Shown in pieces: positions 20,196 through 30,807 of a stretch of DNA of 64,000 nt. The position numbers and the translations under genes were made by a program. Under the pieces are notes generated by a model. The model was not told the origin of the DNA, did no database searches, and worked only from the letters and a program-made list of their open reading frames with translations. The stretch lies in the NCBI RefSeq assembly GCF_040869045.1, contig NC_090323.1, forward strand, positions 168,972,083 through 169,036,082, written 5' to 3'. This DNA comes from Eurosta solidaginis. Taxonomy: Eukaryota; Arthropoda; Insecta; Diptera; Tephritidae. Numbering within the stretch: the first letter of the stretch is position 1; every line of letters starts with the position of its first letter.

Positions 20196-20525
20196 CCTAA
20201 AAGTATACGATTGTGAAAAAGTACCCTGTTTTAAATAAGTATCCGGATCCTTGAATGTACCCGGTTTTTAAAAAGTACGCAGATCAGAAAAATCGCCTAA
20301 TTCTTAAAATAGTACCCGAGAACTTAGTAGTACTCGGTTTTAAAAAAAGTACCCAGATCCGAAAAATAGCCCGGTTTTTAAAATAGTATCCGTATCCGCA
20401 AAAATACCTGGATTCGCAAAAGTATCCGATTTCGAAAAAGTTCCCAATTCTTAAAAGTATCCGGTGCTTCAAATTTACTCGGATTCAAAAACGTACCCAG
20501 CTCTGAAAAAGTGCACGGTTTCAGA
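20196..20525. repeat. Degenerate periodic DNA, GTACCCGGTTTT type
   Basis: Variants of AAAGTACCCGGATCCGAAAA and GTACTCGGTTTTAAAAA recur every 25-35 bases. Open frames through it (for example 20284-20472 minus) only mirror the repeat. Confidence 0.65.
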
Positions 20526-20929
20526 TTATTTTGTGTAATTTTTTTTTGTGGTTACTAAAAAAATCAAGTCTGCTGAAATGCTCATGTTGGTGTTTTAGTA
20601 TTTAGCCATCAAAACCTTGCGCCTCATTATGGTGAACAACTTTTAATCGCTCATTCAGTCATTAGTGGAATGGGTCGTTAAATGCCAGCATACGCCCTTG
20701 ATTCCTTTTGAATATATGTACCTAAATGCTGAGAAATATGTTTTATTTCTTGCAAAATACGAGATAATCTTTCCTTAACCCATCCATGTAAAATACTTAT
20801 TGACATGATGTAAAATGGGAAATAAATACTTTGATTGATTTCATACATCATTTTGAGTTTTTATCTTAAAAGTCGTGTGTTGTCTCCTGTGTAATAAACT
20901 GGTATTACATAAAGCAATTACGAGGGGAA
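20526..20929. other. No gene recognised
   Basis: AT-rich DNA between two degenerate repeat tracts. Confidence 0.35.
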
Positions 20930-21380
20930 ATATGGCATTTGGGGTAATTTCTGGACTTTCATTCAATAATTTCGGCAAGGTTTTCGGGATTATTTGGGAA
21001 CTGTTGCGCACCTTTTCGAGATAAAGTTGAAATTGTTTTCCTAAAAATTTCCACACTATTTCGGCACTGTTTTCGTTGTCGGGACTACTTTAAAAAAGGT
21101 TTTGGATTTTTTTCGTTCGAGACATTTCCGGAATTACTTTTTGGTAGTTTTCTTTGTTCAATTCGAGAGCATTGCAGGTTTTTTAAAGATAATTTTAGAA
21201 CTATTTATTTTTCACCTCCGGAAACAGTTTTTTTTTTTAATCGTTATAGCTCTAAGAATTTTTCATCCAATAAAATTTGGTGACATTATACATAGTCTTA
21301 AAATACAAATACAAAATCCCTTAAAGGCCAGATCCAGAAACAAAATCCTAAAAAAAATTGCCGGAAAAATATGAACACTA
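20930..21380. repeat. Degenerate periodic DNA, TTTCGGGATTATTTT type
   Basis: Variants of TTTCGGRATTATTT and TTTTCGAGA recur, like the complement of the ATCCCGAAAT tract at 6.6 kb. It decays toward 21380. Confidence 0.5.
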
Positions 21381-21539
21381 TTTTAAAAAACTGCATTATT
21401 TTCATCCTTCAGTATATCGACTTTTGTGGCCCTATCTTGGCTGCCGTTTTGAAAACAGCATATTTCAGAAAACTTTTACTTTAACAAGGGGGGCTCTGAC
21501 GATACCAAGTCTTCCATAGAACCAGATCATGGTAGTCGG

Positions 21540-21717
21540 TATGGGCTTGAAGATTCATTTGGATCATATTAAATCCTTCCCGAAATATACGGGTTTGTAC
21601 CTTAATGGTACTTGTTATCGGAACGTGCGGCAATTGTATTCGGCAAAGGACCATCAGCATTGATATCACTAACCAAAATCTTAAGCGAGTAACTTTATCG
21701 CTACAGCAACAACCAAA
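21540..21717 (+). mobile_element. Repeat R, 3' portion (copy 1)
   Basis: Matches 57690-57833 in the same orientation: ACCTTAATGGTACTTGTTAT, GGAACGT, CGGCAAAGGACCATCA, and ends at an ACAGCAACAACC tail. This is the 3' end of a very common dipteran retroposon type with a CAA-rich tail. Only the distal third is present. Confidence 0.65.
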
Positions 21718-23160
21718 CTTATGCTCAGTGGCAAGCCAGAGGATGCTTGGCCGCAAGCCACTGGAAGTAGTGAGCTGCTTGCACCGCATACAAAAAAATT
21801 AACCTGGTCATTCCCTGGTAAATGGCGACCACAAGCTTCTCCCGCTTACGTTTACTTCTACACACGGCTCCATCTTCCAAGCCTTAAGGCTGGTTAAGTA
21901 TGCATATAAGCCTCAAAAAAGCCGCCAAATTTTCTGTTGGCTATTTACACACAAATATAATTGATTGTACGTAATATCAGAATCAGAAAGCCACGACCTA
22001 CAAACGGTAAGGTAAATGTGCACCTAAATGCAGCAAATCGTTACCACTGCCACTGTCAGATACAAAAAGCCAGTCAAAATAAAACAAGCAAACTTGTAAG
22101 ACAAGAGTAAAGCAATCAGCTGTAATATTCGTGACCAATATTAAACGTGTCTTATTTATTACACTTACTTGCTTGCTGTATTTGTTTTATGTTTTTTTTT
22201 TTGTATGTTTTTTCTTTTTAAAATCAACGATGCAATTCAATTTAGCTTTCAATTACATTATAAACTTTTTCGAGTAAACAACACTGAACGGTTTATCACG
22301 AAAAAAACCGCTAACGTTATAAGAAAATCCAAAAATTCTGTAGACTTACAAAATACAACAATAAGACATATTATCAAAAAAAAACTTACCAAAAATTCTT
22401 ACTACACAACAACAACGTAATGGTTTTGTTGCGCGTTATAAAATATCTTGTAGGTTAGTGTTTTTGAAGTTTGGAATTTTAAATTGAAATTCGTTTGAGT
22501 TTTGCTTCAATTAATTCACTTTTGTTTAAATTACTTTATTTGTAATTAGCTTAGGCCTTTGTAAGAATTTGTGTTTCAAAACAAGAATAATAAACGAGTT
22601 GTAATTAATAATTTTCATGCTCATTAGCTTTTTCTAAATATAGAATATACAATGATGGATTTTGTGATGCTTTGATTTGGATAAACTAAAACTGCACTTT
22701 TGCTCAAAAAAAATAATTTCAATTCGCAATTAAAAATAATTTTTTTTCTCTCTTTTGTTTACTTACAGGCTGCGTTGTGCGTATTTGCGAGGAATTTAAA
22801 GAGTGCGTTGTGTCGTGGAAAATGCTTAAATACGAGGTGCTTAATCAAAGCTGACTACGGTGCGCGTTGGAGTGGAGTAAACAGATTTTAAATTTTTATA
22901 TTCCATTTCTTGCTGAGAATCATTTGTTGAATATGTTTGAAGCTTTGTAATTACGTTGGCGGTGTGTTTTTGTTGGCTGAAGTTCGTTACCTAAGTCTTT
23001 TGTTTGAAATCGTGTTGCTTGTAGAGAAATTAATAAAATAAATGTCTTTGAAAAAAAGAAATGTGTTTTTGATATACGTTGCTGCGAGCATAATGATTAA
23101 AAATTTTTAAATGTGTTAAATGAGTTTTCCTCAGCCAATCGTTTCATGATTAAGTGCCAG
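21718..23160. other. No gene recognised
   Basis: Includes homopolymer runs and a possible short exon around 22770-22890 preceded by a pyrimidine-rich TTGTTTACTTACAG. The encoded peptide has no recognisable motif, so I do not call it. Confidence 0.3.
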
Positions 23161-23460
23161 TAGGTATGCTCTTTTAATGATTATTAATTAATTATTTTCA
23201 TTAAAAAATTGTAATTAATTAATTAATAATTTTTAATTGCATAATTAACACAAAAAATTTTGATTTTTTTTTTATTATTTTTTCGTTTGTCTTATGGAAT
23301 GGTAAACAATTATTTGATTGTTTTAATTAATTTTGATTATTTTTAATTACATAATTAATATAATTATTTGATTAATGTCAATTAATTTTAATTAATTAAA
23401 TTACATAATTAATACAATTAAATGATTATTTTTGATTAATTTTAATTATTTCTGTGTTTT
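23161..23460. repeat. AT-rich block, TTGATTAATTTTAATT type, left
   Basis: Nearly pure AT with repeated TTTTGATTAATTTTAATTA and TAATTACATAATTAATA. The same motif, same orientation, is found at 27815-28115. Confidence 0.75.
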
Positions 23461-23720
23461 TCCAGCATCATAATATATTCAACAAGGTAAAGGAAATATT
23501 ACACGGATATTTATCTCTGAACGGGCAGTATAGAAACGTAATAGAAATACAGAGATACATAAGAATAAGAAACAAGGGAAAAAGTACATTGTTTTATTAA
23601 ATACCAAATAATTGCACGATATTACACGATATACTGGTACTATTTTTTTATTATTAGATACAAGGAAGGGGATTACATATAAAGAAACAAGTAAAGCTTA
23701 TATAGGCGTGTTAAAAAATA

Positions 23721-23960
23721 TTAAGTGCTGTTTGCATTTGCTTTAAATAAAACGAGTTTTTGAAATGAAAAATCCATCAAAGATTGACGCCTTGGAGAAT
23801 TTATAATGCCTGCGAAATGGAAAAGCCTCTCAACTGGGGCAGACGACGTCAGTGGAGTGTTAAATAATATTGGCACTTCTTTCAGTATTTGGTGGTTTTT
23901 TCAGATTTCCGCATCTATGGAACAATCGCGTAGGTAGCTATAAAGTCGACTTTGAACAAG
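23721..23960 (-). pseudogene. hAT transposase C-terminal dimerisation domain
   Basis: The frame reads YLRDCSIDAEI, one TGA, KNHQILKEVPILFN, then TPLTSSAPVERLFHFAGII, NSPRRQSL and a short tail ending at TAA 23721-23723. SSAPVER-F--AG-I---RR--L is the hallmark of hAT family transposases, needed for dimerisation and activity. The frame cannot be followed upstream beyond about 24000, because a DINE-like element begins at 24040. The upstream exons are probably those at 26927-27612. Confidence 0.82.
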
Positions 23961-24443
23961 GATTCTTAAAGTTTTTTAGAAGGTGAAACTTGCGCAGCAC
24001 TTGGGTCATTTTCATTATCTACAATTAACTTTCATTATTATACCTTTCATGAAAATGAATTGGTATATTAATTTCGTCACGAATCCCAAAATTGTAAGTC
24101 CTTAAAGGAAAATGAATAGACCCACAATTAAGTATACCGAAATAATCAGGATGAAGAGCTGAGTTGATTTAGCCATGCCCGTCTGTCCGTCTGTCTGTTT
24201 GTATGCAAACTAGTCCCTCAATTTTTGAGATATCTTGATAAAATTTTGTGAATGGGTGTATTTAGGTGTCCGATTAGACATTTGTCGGAACCGGCCGTAT
24301 CGGACCACTATAGCATATATCCTCCATACAACCGGTTTTTCAGAAAAAGAGGATTTTTGTCATATCTTCCTCAATTTATCAGATTGAAGGTTCAAACTTC
24401 ACCATATACTTTCGTATATTGCACATATTGTTGTCTGAAAAAA

Positions 24444-24916
24444 TTGTAGCAAAGAAACATATATGTATCCGTGCGAAGAATGAAATGCATGCAGTCACAA
24501 AAGAAGAGTTGTTGACAAGAAGCTTACGAAACACGTAATGATGATTACCACTCAGCTGCTTGCTAAGAACAACACTCGATCTGACAATGTTACCCAGCAA
24601 TGGGACCACATTTTTAATCCCACTCAGCCATCCTGGAAAAACAATTTATGCAATGATGAATGTCACGCTGTGTACAGAGCCGCACTGAGTATGGACGCAG
24701 CAGCCCGCTTTACCATAATGCAAAGAAGAAAAGAAACGCATACGTGGAAGGAAGAAACGTGATAGCCAACGGCGTGCGGGCGAGCAGCTTAAGATGTCAG
24801 TAACTTGGTGCGATATATGTACCTCTAAGGAGGTTTAGGCTAAGCTACTCCGGCAATTTGTATCATGCTACCTTTTAGTCGTTCCTATAAATTGAGGGAA
24901 TCACGCTTATGTATAT
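24444..24916 (+). repeat. Segment X, copy 1
   Basis: About 470 bases starting TTGTAGCAAAGAAACATATA and ending at the 5' end of the A3 element. It is repeated, with few differences and a 20-odd-base indel near 24556, at 29030-29484, again directly upstream of a family A element. It has one 75-codon open frame (24538-24762) without recognised motif; the frame is not kept in copy 2. Confidence 0.8.
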
Positions 24917-26196
24917 TTTTATACTCAGTTGAGCAGAGCTCATAGAGTATATTAACTTTGTTTGGATAAGGGTTGGTTGTACAGGTATAAAGGAGTCGAG
25001 ATAGATATAAACTTCCATATATCAAAATCATCAGGATCGAAAAAAAAATGTGATTGAGCCATGTCCGTCCGTCCGTCCGTCCGCCCGTCCGTCCGTTAAC
25101 ACGATAACTTGAGTCAATTTTGAGATATCTTGATGAAATTTGGTATGTAGGTTCCTGAGCACTCATCTCAGATCGCTGTTTAAAATGAACAATATCGGAC
25201 TATAACCACGCCCACTTTTTCGATATCGAAAATTTCGAAAAACCTAAAAAGTGCGATAATTCATTACCAAAGACGAATAAAGCGATGAAACTTGGTAGGT
25301 GAGTTGAACTTATGACACAGAATAGAAAATAAGTAAAATTTTGGACAATGGGCGTGGCACCGCCCACTTTTAAAAGAAGGTAATTTAAAAGTTTTGCAAG
25401 CTGTAATTTGGCAGTCGTTGAAGATATCATGATGAAATTGGCAGGAACGTTACTCCTATTATTATATGGATGCTTTATAAAAATTAGCAAAATCGGAGAA
25501 CGACCACGCCCACTTTTAAAAAAAAATTTTTTAAGTGAAATTTTAACAAAAAATTTTATATCTTTACAATATATAAGTAAATTATGTCAACATTCAACTC
25601 CAGTAATGATATGGTGCAACAAAATGCAAAAATAAAAGAAAATTTCAAAATGGGCGTGGCTCCGCCCTTTTTCATTTAATTTGTCTGGGATACTTTTAAT
25701 GCCATAAGTCGAACAAAAATTTACCAATCCTTGTGAAATTTGGTAGGGGCTTGGATTCTGGGACGATAACTTATTTCTGTGAAAAATGGCGAAATCGGTT
25801 GAAGAAACACCAAATTTTTGAGCAAAAATCGATATATCTTTATTAAACTCAGTTCACGTACTTATCTTAACTCACTTTGTATTGGTACAAAAAATGGCCG
25901 AAATCGGACTATGACCACGCCCACTTTTTCGATATCGAAAATTACGAAAAACGAAAAAAATGACATAATTCTATACCAAATACGAAAAAAGGGATGAAAC
26001 ATGGTATTTGGATTAGTTTATTGACGCAAAATATAACTTTAGAAAAAAACTTTGTAAAATGGGTGTGACACCTACCATATTAAGTAGAATGAAATGAAAA
26101 AGTTCTGCCGGGCGAAATAAAAAACCCTTGAAATCTAGGAAGGAATACTGTTCGTGGTATTATATATATAAATAAATTAGCGGTATCCAACAGATG
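24917..26196 (+). mobile_element. DINE-like family A element A3, 3'-truncated
   Basis: Palindromic 5' end CAGTTGAGCAGAGCTCATAG, (GTCC)n microsatellite at 25062-25096, GGGCGTGGCACCGCCCAC and GGGCGTGGCTCCGCCC blocks. It stops at TATCCAACAGATG, the point where A2 and A4 continue into 129-bp repeats; here family B sequence takes over. Confidence 0.82.
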
Positions 26197-26926
26197 GTGA
26201 TATCGGTCGTATATATAGTACATATCCACACAACAGATTGTTCAGATAAGAAACTTTTCGTATTTACTGCCCTATTTTAAGAGCTATAGGCTTCAAATTT
26301 TAACGAATGCTTACGTACATATATAGCATATATTTTTGTCTGAGAAAATCATGAAGATCGGTGGTATATATAGTATATATGTGGTGATATATATAGTATA
26401 TATAGTATATATAGTATATATATTTTTTCGAAATTTCTGCCCCATTTTAATAGCTAGAAGCTTCAAATTTCACCAAATGCTTACGTATATAAAATCATAG
26501 AGATCTGTGGTATATATGTTATATACCCCATATAAACTCTAATTTTTGCCCCTTTTTTCGGCTAGAAGCTTCAAAATTCATCAATTATCATCAAATAGTT
26601 ACGTTTACGTCATATATTGTTGAAATACGTGATTCGTAGTCATAGTTTTTACATGCAGACCACAAAAAACGTGAAGCTTTGCATCCTCACATAAAGTACC
26701 TACCTATTTTTTTATTTTATATTTATCTTAAAAATCTCTTAGGTATGTACATCTGTTCACTATATATTTCTCATCTTATACATCCGATTATTTGGAGATT
26801 ACGAACGGGATAAGATTATTGTTCAGCCCCATTCATGAAAGGTATGAAGTCTTCGGCACAGCCGAAGACAGTCCCGTCCTTACTTGTTTTTTGAATAATT
26901 TATGAATGTAAAAAAATTTATTTACC

Positions 26927-27612
26927 ATCATCCTCGAAATGGAAGTATTTCGATTGCGATGACGTTTGGTTAGTGTTCGTACCGTCGATTTCAAATGAAA
27001 GTTTGCCTTGTTTGTGATACAAACATATGGTTGACACAACTCTTTCGTAAATAACATCTTCCAGCAAATAACTGTTTTTCTTCTTCAACACCTTGAGCCA
27101 GTTGAATTTAACATCTGGTGTTAAAATAGAAGCAGGTATTGCAATATTTCCTTCGGGAGTTAAAGAAAAGGAAATACAGAAACGTTGCCTTAACTGCGCT
27201 TCTAATTTTTCCGAAATAAAGCTTAAAAATTTGTCGTTTCTTCTTCTAAGTTACTTTAGTTTGTTGCTTAGTGGCATGCGCACTGGAAGCAAATATCCGT
27301 ACACAACGTTTCCTTCCCTTTGCAAAAATTAAGAGCTTCTGCTATGGACTGCATTATACAGATATATAACTGTGAATACCCGAATATAAAATTACAGGAA
27401 GATTTGTTTGAAGTTGATACGGAGCTTTCGAGCTTGCTTTTTCTTTTGATCTGTTTTGGTAAATAAGTCGGATTACGAACAACGTCGTCCGCAGAGAAAT
27501 CCGCTATAGTTTCTTCTCCAACCATGTTTTCGACATACATTTTTTCTGCAAATAATTCATAATGTGTAGGCTTATTGAATTGTCAACAAATTTATACAGA
27601 TATATACTTACG
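26927..27612 (-). pseudogene. Upstream exons of the hAT-like transposase (candidate)
   Basis: Three blocks look spliced. A donor ACAGAC|GTAAGTATAT at 27611 is followed, 60 bases on, by TTATTTGCAG|AAAAAATG; the next exon codes MYVENMVGEETIADF and DVVRNPTYLPKQIKRKS, an N-terminal region style seen in transposon proteins. After a second short intron (acceptor CTTAG near 27235) comes a clean frame with KFLSFISEKLEAQLRQRF, NIAIPASILTPDVKFNWLK and YERVVSTICLYHKQGKL, ending at a possible donor ATG|GTAAAT near 26927. Downstream exons would lie beyond the nested insertion. The link to the hAT C-terminus is inference from strand, order and distance; the exons themselves have no named domain. Confidence 0.5.
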
Positions 27613-27814
27613 TCTGTGGTGTAATAAGCCAAAATTTGCGCTCTCCAATTTGATTTTTAAAATTTTTCACAAAAAGCAGCAACACTTGACAATATCAGTA
27701 AGAATAAATGTGTATGTTATATTTCTTGAGTTGCCCAAGTATGTACATACAATAGTACATTTGGTTTCAGCCACTTATTTCTTACTTCAAACATTTTCTC
27801 TTTCATGTTAATAA

Positions 27815-28115
27815 TTCAAAATAATCATATAATTGGAAATATATAGATAATTAAAAATAATTAAGTAATTGAAATTAATCAGATAATTAAATTTAATTAT
27901 TAATTGTTTGATTAATTTAAATTTTTTGATTAATTTTAATTGTTTGATTATTTTTAATTACTTAATTGTTCTTAATCATATGATTGTTTTTAACTTAAAA
28001 CAGTGAGTACATTTTTTAATTATTTTTGATTATTTTTTAATGGCCAATAATCATGATTATTTTTAATTATTTTTTTAATTAATTACTTATTAATTGCTAG
28101 GTGCTGTGCAAAAAA
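27815..28115. repeat. AT-rich block, TTGATTAATTTTAATT type, right
   Basis: Same motif and same orientation as 23161-23460, so the two blocks are direct, not inverted, repeats flanking the hAT-like element. Confidence 0.75.
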
Positions 28116-28149
28116 TTAATTAATCGTCGAGCCTCTCTAGTGTCTACAA

Positions 28150-28640
28150 GGCATTTCAAAACGTCCGGAATAGGGCTATATTAAAGTTAGTGAATTTGCA
28201 GATAAGATAGCTAGGAAAGGTTCCAAAATGGATAAAAACGAAACGTACAGCTCCATACGACTACCGCTCCTCCTGAAGGAAATCGAGAAATATGAGATTA
28301 GGGCAACGGACTTGCTGTAGACCAACCGGGTTGATTTCAAGAACTCAAAATCCTTATATACATATTTGAATAGGAAAGGAATTACCTTTTTTCTGAAGCT
28401 AAAGAAATCTACACAGAGAGTACTTACGATAGCGACGTAGCGCATGACAACAAGATCCCCTGCAGAAACTGTCAGAATGAGGAGGAAGAGGAGTCGATTC
28501 ATAACTTCGAACGATTTTTCGTATGGCAGATGTTCGGAAGATGGATCTGTCACTCATACTTAGGTTCATCAGAGAAAGCAAGTGGTTTCTTGAGAACTAC
28601 TGGGAAGGGGCTCTCGCAGTGGACAAACATTTCTCCCAGA
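28150..28640 (+). pseudogene. LINE ORF2 C-terminus remnant
   Basis: The plus strand gives VSEFADKIARKGSK, the end of an RNase H-like domain, then after about 90 degraded codons NKIPCRNCQNEEEEESIHN, matching the cysteine motif CR-C---EE----H that ends many RNase H-bearing LINE ORFs. Several stops and shifts are present. A second copy of the same domain order is at 37170-37812. Confidence 0.6.
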
Positions 28641-29029
28641 CGAACCCAACCTAGCACGCGAAGCAGCCAATGGAAATTATTGTAATGGGATTGTCTTAAG
28701 TCCAAAGGCCCAGTTCTACAATATCAACTTGTTGAATTTATAAGTTTTAGAAGTTTCCCATTCGAAAGTTTTTCTATCACAAACTGGAAAAGATATACGA
28801 TGACTGGAGCCGTCATAGCATCTGCCAACAAGTGGAGGATGGCTGACTTTGCCACGGTTCGAAAAACGATTCCCTGAAGTAATACGTTCCAAAATAAAAA
28901 GGTGTATCAAATTATGTGGGTGTCTCCTAATCGAACTAGATGAAACCAAATTTATCACGTTGTATTCGGCGCCAGGTATAGGTCCAGTTTCCTGGATGTG
29001 AGCAAATAGCGATTCGGATCGTTATCTTG
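28641..29029. other. No gene recognised
   Basis: Unique-looking DNA between a LINE remnant and segment X2. Probably LINE-derived in part, but no frame can be followed. Confidence 0.35.
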
Positions 29030-29484
29030 TAGCAAAGAAACATATATGTATCCGTGCGAAGAATGAAATGCATGCAGTCACAAAAGAAGAGTTGTTGACA
29101 AGAAGCTTACGAAACACGTAATGATGATTACAACACTCGATCTGACGATGTTACCCAGCAATGGGACCACATTTTTAATCCCACTCAGCCACCCCGGGAA
29201 AACAATTTATGCAATGATGAATGTCACATCGTCTACAGAGCCGCACTGAGTATGGACGCAGCAGCCCGCTTTACCATAATGCAAAGAAGAAAAGAAACGC
29301 ATACGTGGAAGGAAGAAACGTGATAGCCAACGGCGTGCGGGCGAGCAGCTTAAGATGTCAGTAACTTGGTGCGATATATTTACCTCTAAGGAGCTTCAGG
29401 CTTAGCTACTCCGGCAATTTGTATCATGCTACCTTTTAGTCGTTCCTATAAATTGAGGGAATCACGCTTATGTATATTTTTATA
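29030..29484 (+). repeat. Segment X, copy 2
   Basis: Near-identical to 24444-24916, in the same orientation and in the same position relative to the family A 5' end. See copy 1. Confidence 0.8.
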
Positions 29485-30807
29485 CTCATTTGAGCAGAGC
29501 TCATAGAGTATATTAACTTTGTTTGGATAAGGGTTGGTTGTACAGGTATAAAGGAGTCGAGATAGATATAGACTTCCATATATCAAAATCATCAGGATCG
29601 AAAAAAATTTGATTGAGCCATGTCCGTCCGTCCGTCCGTCCGCCCGTCCGTCCGTTAACACGATAACTTGAGTAAATTTTGAGGTATCTTGATGAAATTT
29701 GGTATGTATGTTCCTGAGCACTCATCTCAGATCGCTGTTTAAAATGAACAATATCGGACTATAACCACGCCCACTTTTTCGATATCGAAAATTTCGAAAA
29801 ACCGAAAAAGTGCGATAATTCATTACCAAAGACGAATAAAGCGATGCAACTTGGTAGGTAAGTTGAACTTATGACACAGAATAGAAAATAAGTAAAATTT
29901 TGGACAATGGGCGTGGCACCGCCCACTTTTAAAAGAAGGTAATTTAAAACTTTTGCAAGCTGTAATTTGGCAGTCGTTGAAAATATCATGATGAAATTTG
30001 GCAGGAACGTTACTCCTATTATTATATGTATTATTATTAATAAAAATTAGCAAAATCGGAGAACGACCACGCCCACTTTAAAAAAAAAAATTTTTTTAAG
30101 TCAAATTTTAACACAAAATTTTATATCTTTACAATATATAAGTAAATTATATCAACATTCAACTCCAGTAATTACATGGTGCAACAAAATGCAAAAAAAA
30201 AAGAAAATTTCAAAATGGGCGTGGCTCCGCCCTTTTTCATTTAATTTGTCTAGGATACTTTTAATGCCATAAGTCGAACAAAAATTTACCAATCCTTGTG
30301 AAATTTGGTAGGGGCTTGGATTCTGGGACGATAACTTATTTCTGTGAAAAATGGCGAAATCGTTTGAAGTCACGCCCAATTTTTATACACAGTCGACTGT
30401 CTGTCCTTCCGCTCGGCCGCTAACACGATAACTTGAGCAAAAATCGATATATCTTTATTAAACTCAGTTCACGTACTTATCTCAACTCACTTTGGATTGG
30501 TACAAAAAATGGCCGAAATCGGACTATGACCACGCCCACTTTTTCGATATCGAAAATTACGAAAAACGAAAAAAATGACATAATTCTATACCAAATACGA
30601 AAAAAGGGATGAAACATGGTATTTGGATTAGTTTATTGACGCAAAATATAACTTTAGAAAAAAACTTTGTAAAATGGGTGTGACACCTACCATATTAAGT
30701 AGAATGAAATGAAAAAGTTCTGCCGGGCGAAATAAAAAACCCTTGAAATCTTGGCAGGAATACTGTTCGTGGTATTATATATATAAATAAATTAGCGGTA
30801 TCCAACA

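Larger units (their letters stand above)
24040..26888 (+). mobile_element. DINE-like family B element B1, split by an inserted cassette
   Basis: Left part 24040-24443: 5' end ATTATACCTTTCATGAAAA, then a GTCTGTCCGTCTGTC microsatellite (24176-24198) and AGATATCTTGATAAAATTTT. Right part 26197-26888: diverged central units with TCGGTSGTATATATAG, then the 3' end CATGAAAGGTATGAAGTCTT with hairpin GTCTTCGG-CACAG-CCGAAGAC and terminus GTCCTTACTTG. Between them lies the cassette X1 plus A3. The same family, reversed and uninterrupted, occurs at 40442-41691. Confidence 0.75.
23155..28140 (-). mobile_element. Decayed hAT-like DNA transposon, interrupted by nested insertions
   Basis: A minus-strand transposase with a hAT C-terminal dimerisation domain at 23721-23960 and likely upstream exons at 26927-27612 brackets a 2.85-kb insertion (24040-26888). 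The outer ends show AT-rich blocks of the same motif at 23161-23460 and 27815-28115, and weak terminal similarity (CAGTAGG...GCTC left; TAGAGAGGCTC as the complement of the right end near 28125-28140). No clear 8-bp target duplication is visible, so the limits are approximate. Confidence 0.55.

Noticed and set aside
22700..22891. Host exon after TTGTTTACTTACAG
   Set aside because: The peptide has no motif and no matching donor was found; kept only as a remark.
24885..25490. Minus-strand frames in A3, and the like in A2, A4 and A5
   Set aside because: They run through the microsatellite and palindromic blocks of a non-coding element and differ between copies.
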